Below are positions 26,119-35,405 of a DNA stretch of 64,000 bases, piece after piece (positions within the stretch are counted from its first letter, which is position 1; each line of letters starts with the position of its first letter). Source of the DNA: Mesorhizobium sp. J428. GTDB taxonomy: Bacteria > Pseudomonadota > Alphaproteobacteria > Rhizobiales > Rhizobiaceae. Position numbers and translations under genes: made by a program. A model generated the notes under the pieces. It was not told where the DNA came from. It ran no database searches and was given only the letters and a program-made list of their open reading frames with translations. Location of the stretch: the NCBI RefSeq assembly GCF_024699925.1, contig NZ_JAJOMX010000001.1:1240001-1304000 (forward strand), in the 5' to 3' direction.

Positions 26119-27654
26119 ATGCATCGGAAACGAGATTACGACGTCATCGTCGTTGGTGGCGGCAATGCGGCGCTCTGCGCAGCGATCTCGGCGGCGGAGG
26201 AAGGCGCAAGTGTCGTCATACTCGAACGGGCACCGCAAGACGAACGGGGCGGCAACAGCGTCTACACCGACGGAAAATTCCGGGCCGTGTACAACGGACT
26301 GTCGGATGTACAGGCGCTTGTTCCCGACCTCACCGAAGACGAAATCGCAACAACCGATTTCGGCGCATATACCGAAGCCGACTTCTTCGACGACATGGCT
26401 CGACTGACGAAATACCGGACGGATCCGGAACTGTGCGAAATCCTCGTTCGCAGCAGCCGCGAAGCGCTTTTCTGGCTGAAGGAAAACGGCGTCCGCTTCG
26501 TGCCCAACTACGGCCGCCAGGCCTACAGGGTCGACGGGCGGTTCAAGTTCTGGGGCGGCACGACATTGTATGCACAGTCCGGCGGCCCGGGCCTTGTCGA
26601 GAGCCTCTACAATCGCGCGAAGAAACTCGGCATCGAAGTGCAATACGAGGCTCCGGTCAGGGATCTCATTCACGACGAGGCTGCCGGCGTCACCGGCGTA
26701 AAGGCGCTGCTGGACGGCGAGTTGCGGGAGATCACCGCGAGGGCCGTCGTGCTCGCATGCGGTGGCTTTGAGGCGAACGCCGAGTGGCGCGCCAAGTATC
26801 TCGGCCCGGGCTGGGACCTGGCCAAGGTGCGCGGCAGCAGGTTCAACACCGGCGATGGCCTTGCGATGGCCCTGAAGATCGGCGCGCAACCCTATGGCCA
26901 CTGGTCGGGCTGCCACGCCACGGCTTGGGAACGATATGCGGCGGACTTCGGCGATCTGGCGACCACCCCGCATTACCAGCGGCACAGTTACACCTTCGGC
27001 ATCGTTGTGAACGTCAAGGGCGAACGCTTCATCGATGAAGGAGCGGACTTCCGAAACTATACCTATGCCAAATACGGCCACGAAGTGCTCAAGCAGCCTG
27101 AACAGGTCGCCTGGCAGATCTACGACGGCAAGGTCCTGCACCTGCTGACCGACGAATACCGCACGCGCTCCGTCACCAAGCTGCGCTCCGATACGCTCGA
27201 AGGGCTGATCGCGCAGATGGAGGAGGTCGACCGGGACCAGATCCGCCGCACGATCGAGGAGTATAACGCTGCCGTCGACCAGGACGTGCCGTTCAACGCA
27301 AACACGCTCGACGGACGCAGCGCGCGCGGACTGAAGGTGCCCCGCAGCAACTGGGCCAACACGATCGACACAGGGCCGTTCGAAGCCTACGCCGTGACAT
27401 GCGGCATCACCTTCACGTTCGGCGGCGTGCGCATCACCAAAGAAGGCCAGGTCAGCGACACGAACGGCCGCCCCATCCCCGGCCTGTTCGCCGCCGGCGA
27501 AATGGTGGGCGGGATTTTCTACTTCAATTATCCCGGAGCGAGCGGGCTCACGAGCGGCACCGTGTTCGGTCGTCTCGCAGGACGACACGCCGCGCGATTC
27601 AAGCCGGTTCGGGAAAGGGGCATGTTCGATGCGCAGAGCTACGGCGCGGCATGA
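26119..27654 (+). CDS. tcuA: FAD-dependent dehydrogenase, TcuA-like (tricarballylate dehydrogenase family)
   Basis: A 511-residue flavoprotein of the fumarate reductase/succinate dehydrogenase flavoprotein type. DVIVVGGGNAALCAAISA at residue 9 is the FAD dinucleotide fold in the form typical of TcuA, followed by RGGNSVYTDGKFR and a late NTGDG and AAGEMVGG. TcuA oxidises tricarballylate to cis-aconitate. Start 26119 has GGAG seven bases upstream; starts at 26092 and 26107 are in frame. The next genes are a TctC receptor and TctB/TctA, so uptake and oxidation of a polycarboxylate are encoded together. Exact substrate is inferred from family and context. Confidence 0.82.
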   Translation: MHRKRDYDVIVVGGGNAALCAAISAAEEGASVVILERAPQDERGGNSVYTDGKFRAVYNGLSDVQALVPDLTEDEIATTDFGAYTEADFFDDMARLTKYRTDPELCEILVRSSREALFWLKENGVRFVPNYGRQAYRVDGRFKFWGGTTLYAQSGGPGLVESLYNRAKKLGIEVQYEAPVRDLIHDEAAGVTGVKALLDGELREITARAVVLACGGFEANAEWRAKYLGPGWDLAKVRGSRFNTGDGLAMALKIGAQPYGHWSGCHATAWERYAADFGDLATTPHYQRHSYTFGIVVNVKGERFIDEGADFRNYTYAKYGHEVLKQPEQVAWQIYDGKVLHLLTDEYRTRSVTKLRSDTLEGLIAQMEEVDRDQIRRTIEEYNAAVDQDVPFNANTLDGRSARGLKVPRSNWANTIDTGPFEAYAVTCGITFTFGGVRITKEGQVSDTNGRPIPGLFAAGEMVGGIFYFNYPGASGLTSGTVFGRLAGRHAARFKPVRERGMFDAQSYGAA

Positions 27655-27798
27655 TCAGCATGCGAATTGGATCATACTGACTGCGGTTTGGTTATTTGTC
27701 TCCAATCCGTGCGTCGATAGGCTGTCGGAATCTGGAGGAGAGATCGCGATCGTGCCGGCAGGCCCGATCACCGCAGCCGCAGTTCGGGAGGAACCAGC

Positions 27799-28763
27799 AT
27801 GAGGAAATTTCTATTGGCGGTCGCCGGGCTTGCGCTGCTTGCGGGCCAGGCATCCGCGTATCCTGACCGACCGGTTGAGATGGTCGTCGCCTATGCCCCG
27901 GGCGGCACGACCGACACGATCGGCCGCATCATCGCGGCCGAGTTGGCGGAGCGGCTCGGCCAGCCCGTGACAGTGGAGAACAGGCCGGGCGCGACAGGCC
28001 AGATCGGCTCGCAATATGTCGCGGCCGCCAAGCCGGACGGTCATGTCCTGCAGATCGCCGTCCAGACGACCCATGCGGTCGCACCAACCTTCTACGGCAA
28101 TCTTCGCTACGACCCCATCAAGGATTTCACGGCGATCGGACAGGTCGTCGGAGCACCGCTGGTGCTCATCACCTCGCCGAAACTTGGCGTGGAGGATGTT
28201 CCGGGGCTTATCAAATACATCAAGGATCGCCCGGGCCAGGTGAGCTATGCGACAGGGGGCACCGGCGACGGCTCGCACATGGCGGCGCTTTTCTTCAACA
28301 ATCTCGCGGATATCGATCCGCAGTTCATCCCGCACCAGGGCGAAGGCCCTGCGATACCGCAGGTGATCGGCGGGCACCTGCCTTACATGTTCGTTCTGGT
28401 TCCCACCGGCGCATCCTTCGTGAAGAGCGGGCAGGCCAAGGCGCTCGGCGTCACGGGCGCGCAAAGGTCGCCGACCCTGCCCGATGTGCCGACGATGGAA
28501 GAGGCCGGCCTGAAAGGCTACGCGATGGAGACATGGTGGGGCATCTTCGGTCCGGCGGGCATGCCTGACGAAGTGGTGAAGCGCCTCAAGCTGAGCTGGC
28601 AGCCATCATGTCCGATCCGGAGGTGGTCCAGCGCATCACCGGCCTGGGCTTCGAGGTGCGTTCGACGTCTCCCGAGGTTTTCACGCAGTTCGTCAAGGAC
28701 GAGAACGAGCGCTGGGCGCGGATCATCAAGGAAGAGGGGCTTGAGGGCTTCGCCTCCAAGTAG
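27799..28763 (+). pseudogene. tctC: TctC-type receptor, one frameshift near the C-terminus
   Basis: A Bug/TctC receptor with signal peptide to ASA-YPDRP, VENRPGATGQIGSQYVA, and DVPTMEEAGLKGYAMETWWG. At about 28588-28590 the frame is lost; inserting one base restores VVKRLNAELAAIMSDPE and the natural end GFASK at 28763, giving 321 residues. As written the frame runs on to 28836 with Arg/Ser-rich nonsense that overlaps tctB. It is the receptor for the tctB-tctA pair immediately downstream and lies 144 bases after tcuA. The single missing base may be an error. Confidence 0.85.
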
Positions 28764-28832
28764 GGCGTGTCTGCAGGGCCGGGACAAACGCCAGACCGTG
28801 TTCTTACCCTTCCTCACCGCGGAGGTCTCGTC

Positions 28833-29264
28833 ATGAAGCCGTCAGTCATCGCCGGACTGCCTGTGATCATCCTTGGGCTGCTCGTCAGCGCGGTCGCCGT
28901 GACCTACCCGGTCGGCACGATCGGGCGGATGGGGCCGGGCTATCTGCCGTTGTCCTGCGGCATCCTGCTCGCGATACTCGGCGGCGCGATCGCCCTGTTC
29001 GACCATGAAGAGGTGGACCGGATCGTCGATGCGAACCTGCTGCGCCCTGCCGCGAGCGTGATCGGCGGTCTTGTCGCCTGGGCCCTCACTGTCGAATGGG
29101 CGGGATTGATCCCGGCGACGTTCCTGCTGGTCGGTATCGTCTCGTTCGCGCTCCGCCGTCCCAACTGGTTGAGCATGGCTCTCACGGCCGCCGTTCTGTC
29201 GGCGATCGGGGTCGCGGCATTCATCTACGGCCTACATGTGCGGCTTGCGGCGTTCGGAGCCTGA
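28833..29264 (+). CDS. tctB: TctB-type small membrane subunit of TTT transporter
   Basis: A 143-residue protein with four hydrophobic helices and the TctB-like GTIGRMGPGYLPLSCGILLAIL segment. Start 28833 is preceded by GGAGG. It ends three bases before the tctA start. With TctC at 27799 and TctA at 29268 it forms the second tripartite carboxylate transporter of the window, this time in the standard C-B-A order without inserted genes. Confidence 0.88.
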   Translation: MKPSVIAGLPVIILGLLVSAVAVTYPVGTIGRMGPGYLPLSCGILLAILGGAIALFDHEEVDRIVDANLLRPAASVIGGLVAWALTVEWAGLIPATFLLVGIVSFALRRPNWLSMALTAAVLSAIGVAAFIYGLHVRLAAFGA

Positions 29265-29267
29265 ACG

Positions 29268-30776
29268 ATGGATGTCGGCAACATAGTCTCGGGCTTCGCG
29301 ACCGCCCTGCAACCGAACAACCTGCTGTTCTGCTTCATCGGCGTGACCCTTGGCACCTTCGTCGGCGTGCTGCCAGGCATCGGCGGGCTCGCGGCGATCT
29401 CGATGCTGCTGCCGCTGACGTTCTACATGGAGCCGACCGCGGCGATCATCATGCTTGCCGGCATATTCTACGGCGCACAATATGGCGGTTCGACCGCCTC
29501 CATCCTGATGAATCTGCCCGGCACCGCTGCGAACGCGGTGACCTGCCTCGACGGATACCCGATGTCGAAGGCCGGGCGCGCAGGCGTCGCGCTCTTTATC
29601 ACCACGATCTGCTCCTTCGTAGGCGGCTCGCTGTCGATCCTTGTCCTGATGTTCCTGACCCCGGTCGTCGCAGGCATGGCGACCGCCTTCGGCGCGCCCG
29701 AATACTTTGCCGTGATGCTCTTTGCGCTGGTCGCCGGCTCCACCCTTTCCAACGGCTCGTTCCTGAAAGGTCTGGCGATGATGGTGGTGGGCATCACCTT
29801 CGGGCTGATCGGCATGGACATGCAGACCGGCTATCCGCGTCTGCAGTTCGGCTTCCAGGAGCTTTCGGACGGACTGAGCCTCGTCGCCATTGCAATGGGG
29901 CTGTTCGGCATTTCGGAAATCCTGAACAACCTGATCAACAACCAGAGCGCACCGTTCACCGTGCAGTCGGTGAAGCTGCGCTCGCTGATCCCCACGCGCG
30001 AGGACCTGCGCGTGGCCGCACTGCCCACCTTGCGCGGCGCGGGAGTTGGCGTGGTGGCGGGCATCCTGCCGGGCGCCGGCCCGACGATCGCATCCTTCAT
30101 GGCCTATTCGCTCGAGAAGCGCGTGAGCCGCAATCCCGAAAAGTTCGGCAAGGGCGCGATCGAGGGCGTCGCGTCGCCGGAATCGGCCAACAACGCCGCT
30201 GTCCAGTCGGAGTTCATACCGACCCTCAGCCTAGGCATCCCGGGAGACGCAACCACCGCCGTGCTGCTCGGCGCGCTGATGATCCACGGCATCGCGCCGG
30301 GGCCGGGGCTCGTCAACAGTCACCCAGACTTGTTCTGGGGCCTGATTGCCAGCTTCTGGATCGGCAATGTGCTTCTGCTTGTCCTCAACATTCCGCTGAT
30401 CGGTGTGTGGGTCTCGATCCTGCGTATTCCGTATCGGATGCTCTATCCCGCGATGCTCTTCTTCATCTGCATCGGCGTCTACTCGATCCAGAACAGCATT
30501 TTCGACGTATATGTCGCGCTCGCCTTCGGGGTGCTCGGGCTGATCCTCACCATCCTGAGGTTCCCCAGTTCTCCGCTCCTCCTCGGCTTCATCCTCGGTC
30601 CGATGGTGGAGGAGCATATGCGCAACGCGCTGCTGATCTCGCGCGGCAATCCGGTGATCTTCTTCCACAGCTGGATCAGCGCGGTCTTCATCACCGGCAC
30701 CGCGATCCTCGTCATCTACGGCGTGACGCGCAAGTTGCTGGAGGGCCGGACCGGCAGCCCGGCGCCAGCGGAATGA
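29268..30776 (+). CDS. tctA: TctA-type large membrane subunit of TTT transporter
   Basis: A 502-residue permease with about twelve helices. Family signatures are intact: LLFCFIGVTLGTFVGVLPGI near residue 19, FYGAQYGGSTASILMNLPGT near residue 63 and PESANNAAVQSEFIPTLSLG near residue 306. It is a complete counterpart of the frameshifted tctA at 10747 and shows what that gene should look like. Follows tctB by three bases. Converges on the aldehyde dehydrogenase gene 42 bases away. Confidence 0.93.
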   Translation: MDVGNIVSGFATALQPNNLLFCFIGVTLGTFVGVLPGIGGLAAISMLLPLTFYMEPTAAIIMLAGIFYGAQYGGSTASILMNLPGTAANAVTCLDGYPMSKAGRAGVALFITTICSFVGGSLSILVLMFLTPVVAGMATAFGAPEYFAVMLFALVAGSTLSNGSFLKGLAMMVVGITFGLIGMDMQTGYPRLQFGFQELSDGLSLVAIAMGLFGISEILNNLINNQSAPFTVQSVKLRSLIPTREDLRVAALPTLRGAGVGVVAGILPGAGPTIASFMAYSLEKRVSRNPEKFGKGAIEGVASPESANNAAVQSEFIPTLSLGIPGDATTAVLLGALMIHGIAPGPGLVNSHPDLFWGLIASFWIGNVLLLVLNIPLIGVWVSILRIPYRMLYPAMLFFICIGVYSIQNSIFDVYVALAFGVLGLILTILRFPSSPLLLGFILGPMVEEHMRNALLISRGNPVIFFHSWISAVFITGTAILVIYGVTRKLLEGRTGSPAPAE

Positions 30777-30799
30777 AAAAGGCCCCCTTGGGACCCTTT
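30776..30799. terminator. Possible bidirectional terminator between convergent genes
   Basis: Between the tctA stop (30776) and the aldehyde dehydrogenase stop (30819) lies an imperfect hairpin, AAAGG..CCC with GGG..CCTTT. Read on the minus strand it is followed by five T residues, so it could end the 39.8-30.8 kb operon. On the plus strand the T-run is short. Confidence 0.4.
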
Positions 30800-30818
30800 C
30801 GCTTTCGGTATGCCTGTT

Positions 30819-32330
30819 TCAGTTCGCGAACGGATCCGCCGGCATGTTTGGCGAGAGGTCGATCACCACAGCCTTGGTTTCCGTGAACTCGTCGAGCGCT
30901 TCCATCCCGTTCTCGCGGCCGATGCCGCTCAGCTTGTAGCCGCCGTAAGGCAGCATGTAATGCACAGGCCGGAACGTGTTCACCGAGACAAGCCCGGCCT
31001 CGATCTGTGCGGCGACGCGGTGAGCGCGGCTGACGTCGCGCGTCCACAGGCCTCCCACGAGCCCATAGTCCGTCGAGTTGGCCAGCCTCACCACCTCCTC
31101 CTCGTCATCGAACGGCATGACCGCAAGCACCGGGCCGAAGACCTCCTCCCGGGCGAGGCGCGAGCTGGTATCCACATCCCGGAATACGGTCGGGCTCACA
31201 TAATAGCCCTTGTCCAGTCCGCTGGGCCGGCCGCCGCCGGTCAGCAGCCGCGCGCCGCTTTCAAGACCAAGCTGAATGTAATCCCGCGTCTTCGCCAACT
31301 GCTCGGCCGAGGTGTGCGGGCCGATATGGGTCCGCTCGTCCATCGGATGCCCGACACGTATCCGCGCGGCCCGTTCCGCCAGCCCGCGGGCGAAGGCGTC
31401 ATAGGCCCGACGCTGCACGAAGATGCGCGAAGCGAGCGAACAGGATTGCCCGGTCGAGCGAAAGGCGCTGTGCACAGCGACCGAGAGCGCGCGGTCGAGG
31501 TCGGCATCGTCGAAGACGATATAGGGCGACTTGCCGCCGCATTCGAACGAGCATCGCTTCAGATTGCCGGCAGCGGCCTGCATGATCTTGATCGCCGTCG
31601 AATGATGCCCCGTGAAGGATATCTTGTTGACGCCGGGATGCGCGGCGAGCGCGGCGCCGGCGACCTTGCCGTAGCCGGGAACGACATTGACCACTCCGGC
31701 CGGTATCCCTGCTTCCGCAGCCAGACGACCGATCTCCAGAATGCTGGCAGGCGTCTGCTCGGCAGGCTTGATCACGAGGGTGTTGCCGGCGGCAAGCGCA
31801 GGACCGAGTTTCCAGCAGCAAAGCAGGATCGGCGAATTCCACGGCAGGATCGCTCCGACCACACCGACCGGCTCGCGGCGGGTGTAGGCGAGCGCGTGCG
31901 GGCTGTAGGGAATCTGGTGCCCGTTGATCTTGTCCGCCGCGCCGGCAAAGAACGTCAACCAGTCGGCAGCACGCTGCATCTCGCCAAGCGTGTCGCGCAG
32001 CGGCTTGCCATTGTCACGACTCTCGATTGCGGCGAGTTCGCCGGCGTTCTGCCTGACAAGGTCCGCGAGACGATGGATCAGTGCACCACGCCTGCTGGGT
32101 TCGAGCCGTGACCAGGGACCGGACAATGCAGCGCGGGCAGCGGCGACCGCGTCATCCACATCTCTGGCGTCGGCCTCGGCGATGTGCGCCCAGACCTCCT
32201 CCGTCGCCGGGTCGATCGATTCGATCACCCGTCCGGACTTTGGCCGCACCCATTCGCCGCCGATGAACAGACGGTCGCGAATGAAAGGAGCCAGGTTCCC
32301 GGAAAGCGCGGCGGAACCGACGTCGCTCAT
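30819..32330 (-). CDS. Aldehyde dehydrogenase (NAD(P)-dependent)
   Basis: A 503-residue aldehyde dehydrogenase. Seen: the Rossmann contact ILPWNSPILLCCWK, the general base Glu in FECGGKSP near residue 268, the nucleophile Cys in TGQSCSLASR near residue 301, and EEVFGPVLAV near 395. It oxidises an aldehyde to the acid. Its ATG at 32330 overlaps the stop of the MmgE/PrpD gene by four bases (ATGA), so translation is coupled. It is the last gene of the minus-strand cluster that begins at 39809, which holds another aldehyde dehydrogenase at its front. Confidence 0.92.
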   Translation of the reverse strand: MSDVGSAALSGNLAPFIRDRLFIGGEWVRPKSGRVIESIDPATEEVWAHIAEADARDVDDAVAAARAALSGPWSRLEPSRRGALIHRLADLVRQNAGELAAIESRDNGKPLRDTLGEMQRAADWLTFFAGAADKINGHQIPYSPHALAYTRREPVGVVGAILPWNSPILLCCWKLGPALAAGNTLVIKPAEQTPASILEIGRLAAEAGIPAGVVNVVPGYGKVAGAALAAHPGVNKISFTGHHSTAIKIMQAAAGNLKRCSFECGGKSPYIVFDDADLDRALSVAVHSAFRSTGQSCSLASRIFVQRRAYDAFARGLAERAARIRVGHPMDERTHIGPHTSAEQLAKTRDYIQLGLESGARLLTGGGRPSGLDKGYYVSPTVFRDVDTSSRLAREEVFGPVLAVMPFDDEEEVVRLANSTDYGLVGGLWTRDVSRAHRVAAQIEAGLVSVNTFRPVHYMLPYGGYKLSGIGRENGMEALDEFTETKAVVIDLSPNMPADPFAN

Positions 32331-33751
32331 TCCGCGGCTCCGAGGCGGGCATATTCCGGACGCACCGCGATCCGGGTCACGAAGCTGCGGAAACCGTCGC
32401 CATGCGGCACATCGCAGAGGCCGGCTGCGATCGATCGTGCGGCCGAACCGAAGAGCCAGGATGCGTTGCGTTCGAACTTGTCGAGCACATCGGCCTTGAG
32501 CAGCGGCGCTTCCGGGCTGCCCGGATGATAGGGCACATGAACGCGGTAGTGCTTGCCGGCGGCGTCTACTTCCAGGATGGCGGGGCAATGGGCCGGGTAA
32601 TCGGAATCCGGATCCTCGGCGGATTCCACCAGCGCGGCGAGCTTCAGCACCTTCGGATCGCCCAGCCGCTCCGGACGGAATGTCTCGAGGCCCACGTCAC
32701 CGTAGATGAGCGCCGACGCGACGCCATAAGGCAGGCTGAACCGGGCTTCGTGCGGGGTCTGCGGCCGCTTCTTCCGCTCCTTCGGTTCCGTGACCAGCGT
32801 AAGGCCAGGTTCCGCAAGCTTGCAGCCGATGCGGGTGATCTGGCTGACGCCGACGCCGTCGCGGCGGAAGTCCGCGAGGATCTGCTTCGAAGCTTCTATG
32901 AAGGCGTGCAGCAACTGACAGCAGGGATAAGGCTTGAACGCCGTCTCGGGCGTATACCAGATCTTGCCGAATCCCGACCCGCCACGCGCGAAGTCGAGCT
33001 CGCCGGTGATCGGCTTCAGATGCGCCTTGAAGAATCCCATCTCGCCTTCGAACACGCTCTCCGGTCCCGTGATTCCGGCCCGGGCGAAATCGATGGCGAT
33101 CAGACCGGCATGGGCGCCCCACCCTCCGTGCAGGATCTTGGAGGTCGAGCCTGTGCGCGTCGATTCCTGGATGCCGGATGCGAAGGTGCCGGCGATGCCC
33201 AAGGCATCGACGATGCGCTCCGCCGGAAGGCGCAGGAGATTACCGATCGCGGCGACGACCCCGAACGATCCCAGGAGGGAACTTGTGTGATAGCCGCGCG
33301 CCAGGAAACGATCGCCACCCACGAAGCCAAGGCGGATCATCGCCTCGTAGCCGGCAACGGTGGCGGTCAAGACATCCTCTACGCTGGCGTTGCGCGCCTC
33401 GCCGGCGGCAAGAACGGCAGGTATGACGGTCGAGCCGGGCCGGGCCAGGGAGGGGCCGTGCTTGTCATCCATCTCAAGTGCCTGGGCCAGTGCGCCGTTG
33501 AGCAACGCGGCGAGATCCGCGCGCGCGGTCGTTGCGAGACCAAACAGCGTGGCCCCCTCCGACGCACTCCACTCCTTCGCCAGCGCCGCAGCAGCCTTGC
33601 CGCTGTCTTCGCCCGGACTTGCGCCGGCGATGCAGACGCCGATCGAGTCCACGATGTGCAGCATCGCCGCATCGCGCACCTCGGCGGGAATGGCGTCATA
33701 TCGCAGACTGGCAGCAAAATCGCCAATTGTGCGGGCCAGGAATTCGCTCAT
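32327..33751 (-). CDS. MmgE/PrpD family protein
   Basis: A 474-residue member of the MmgE/PrpD family (2-methylcitrate dehydratase, cis-aconitate decarboxylase and iminodisuccinate epimerase relatives). Family marks: VDSIGVCIAGA near residue 35, LNGALAQALEMDDKH near 88, ATVAGYEAMIRLG, RGYHTSSLLGSFG and YPCCQLLHAFIEA with the usual acid-handling segment. Start 33751 chosen from the family N-terminus; a longer in-frame reading is Arg-rich. It shares an operon with a second, clearly different family member of the same length at 33837. Such enzymes dehydrate, decarboxylate or isomerise tri- or dicarboxylates. Confidence 0.9.
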   Translation of the reverse strand: MSEFLARTIGDFAASLRYDAIPAEVRDAAMLHIVDSIGVCIAGASPGEDSGKAAAALAKEWSASEGATLFGLATTARADLAALLNGALAQALEMDDKHGPSLARPGSTVIPAVLAAGEARNASVEDVLTATVAGYEAMIRLGFVGGDRFLARGYHTSSLLGSFGVVAAIGNLLRLPAERIVDALGIAGTFASGIQESTRTGSTSKILHGGWGAHAGLIAIDFARAGITGPESVFEGEMGFFKAHLKPITGELDFARGGSGFGKIWYTPETAFKPYPCCQLLHAFIEASKQILADFRRDGVGVSQITRIGCKLAEPGLTLVTEPKERKKRPQTPHEARFSLPYGVASALIYGDVGLETFRPERLGDPKVLKLAALVESAEDPDSDYPAHCPAILEVDAAGKHYRVHVPYHPGSPEAPLLKADVLDKFERNASWLFGSAARSIAAGLCDVPHGDGFRSFVTRIAVRPEYARLGAAE

Positions 33752-33836
33752 ATCGTCCTCGCTATGATGGGCGCGAAAAAGGCTGGCGGCGCCAGCGGTA
33801 AGGGATGACGCCGCATCTCGAGGCGGCAGTCCAAGC

Positions 33837-35261
33837 TCAGGCCTTGACGTCCTGCAGCGCCGGGCCAAGCAGGGCGGCCGGGTTCGCCTCGTTCTCGAGG
33901 TTGTCGACAATGGTCTCGATCCGGTCCAGCGCGGCCGTGGTGATGACCCGCCCGGCGAGATCGCGGAACTTGGCGCGCAGCGCACTGTCCGGGATCGGAT
34001 TCTTGAAATGGCCCGGGCGGTAGAGAAGCGAGTGCCTGAACTCTCTGCCGTCCTTCATCGTGACGGCGACGCGCACGGCGCGCATCTCGTCCGGTCCAAG
34101 CGCATCGAGTTCGGGATCGACGGTCACGTTGATGCGGTTGGCGAGATCGATGATCTTCGGATCAGCAAGCTTGTGATCCTGGAACTGGTCGATGAAGGCA
34201 TTGCCCTCGAGCAGCATCACCGCACCAACGAAGGGAAGGTTCATCTGAGCCGCGATCGTCTCCGGCGGGTCCATTGGCTTGTAAGGCCAGCCGCAGTGCA
34301 CGAACACCATGTTCGTGGTGCCGACATCGACCTTTGCGACGTCTTCTCCGCGTAGATTGTGCTGTTCGCGCAGGATGCGCAGACATTCCGCGGTCGCCTG
34401 GCTCGACGCCAAGGACGAGTAGCGCTTGAAGCCGTTCTTGAGGATCTCCCAGTCGGAGCCTAGCCCCCTGGTCGCCCAGGACAGGTCGTATTCGCGCGAA
34501 TAGGAGGAACAGAAGCCGCCATACTCCGCCTCAAGGACATCGCGCACGCCGGTCAGTCCTTCCCTGGCGCAATAGGCGGCTATGATGCCGTTCTGCGATG
34601 CCTTGCCGGAGTGGAAGCGCTTGGCCATGGCGCCGAACTGGGCGGCCATCAGGCCTGCCGCCTGCGATCCGGCAAGGCCGAGCGCCGATATGTATTTTTC
34701 GCTGTCGAGGTTGATCAACTTGCCGATGGCGGCCGCCGAACCGAAGGTGGACGTCAGGCCGCAGGGATGGAAGCCGGTGTGGAATGCCGATGGGCTGACG
34801 GTATTGCCGATTCGGGTGCCAAGCTCGAAGCCGGCGACCACCGCGAGGATCATCTCCCTGCCGCTGACATTCCCGAAATCCTCCGAGCAGGCCATGACCG
34901 ACGGGATGACGCCCGCGCCATAGTGCGACATCGACTGGTCGTGGCAGTCGTCGAGTTCGTAGCCCTGCGCGGACGTGCCGTTGATGAACGACGCGCCAAG
35001 CACGTCGGCCTTGTGCTTCTGGCCCCATGCCGAAGCCCGTTTCGACTGCCCCAACCCGTCGACGACGCGCGTTACCGCCTGAGTCCAGGGCGTCTGCGCC
35101 CCGAAAACGCCGCAGCCGAACGAATCGAGGATGCATCGTTTTGCCATGGCGACCACCTCGGGCGGAAGCGCCTCGTATCGCAGGCCCGAAGCGAATTCCG
35201 CGAGAACGCGCGTCTCGCCGACGCCCGTAACTCCCTTGTCGACGGTCACGTTGACGTTCAT
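33837..35261 (-). CDS. MmgE/PrpD family protein
   Basis: A 474-residue MmgE/PrpD protein with CILDSFGCGVFGA near residue 45, INGTSAQGYELDDCHDQSMSHYG near 95 (conserved acidic pair), AVVAGFELGTRIG and FHTGFHPCGLTSTFGSAAA. Start 35261 follows GGGAG; an ATG 18 bases upstream is less well placed. It lies between the enolase-superfamily gene and the other MmgE/PrpD gene (85 bases). Two paralogues side by side suggest two successive steps or a heteromer on a carboxylate. Confidence 0.9.
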   Translation of the reverse strand: MNVNVTVDKGVTGVGETRVLAEFASGLRYEALPPEVVAMAKRCILDSFGCGVFGAQTPWTQAVTRVVDGLGQSKRASAWGQKHKADVLGASFINGTSAQGYELDDCHDQSMSHYGAGVIPSVMACSEDFGNVSGREMILAVVAGFELGTRIGNTVSPSAFHTGFHPCGLTSTFGSAAAIGKLINLDSEKYISALGLAGSQAAGLMAAQFGAMAKRFHSGKASQNGIIAAYCAREGLTGVRDVLEAEYGGFCSSYSREYDLSWATRGLGSDWEILKNGFKRYSSLASSQATAECLRILREQHNLRGEDVAKVDVGTTNMVFVHCGWPYKPMDPPETIAAQMNLPFVGAVMLLEGNAFIDQFQDHKLADPKIIDLANRINVTVDPELDALGPDEMRAVRVAVTMKDGREFRHSLLYRPGHFKNPIPDSALRAKFRDLAGRVITTAALDRIETIVDNLENEANPAALLGPALQDVKA

Positions 35262-35405
35262 GAAATGCTCCCGTTGCAATCGTGTTGACGTCCCGGCCCT
35301 GGCGCGCGGCGGCGCCGAGCCATGTTGTCGTCATCATCACTTTGCGGGGATCACAGTCCAATCATGGTTTGACGTTGCACTATGCACGGCTCGCATCCTG
35401 GGCGA

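Noticed and set aside
29096..30886. A 596-codon plus-strand frame over tctA
   Set aside because: Out of frame with tctA, product Arg/His-rich; tctA is plainly the real gene.
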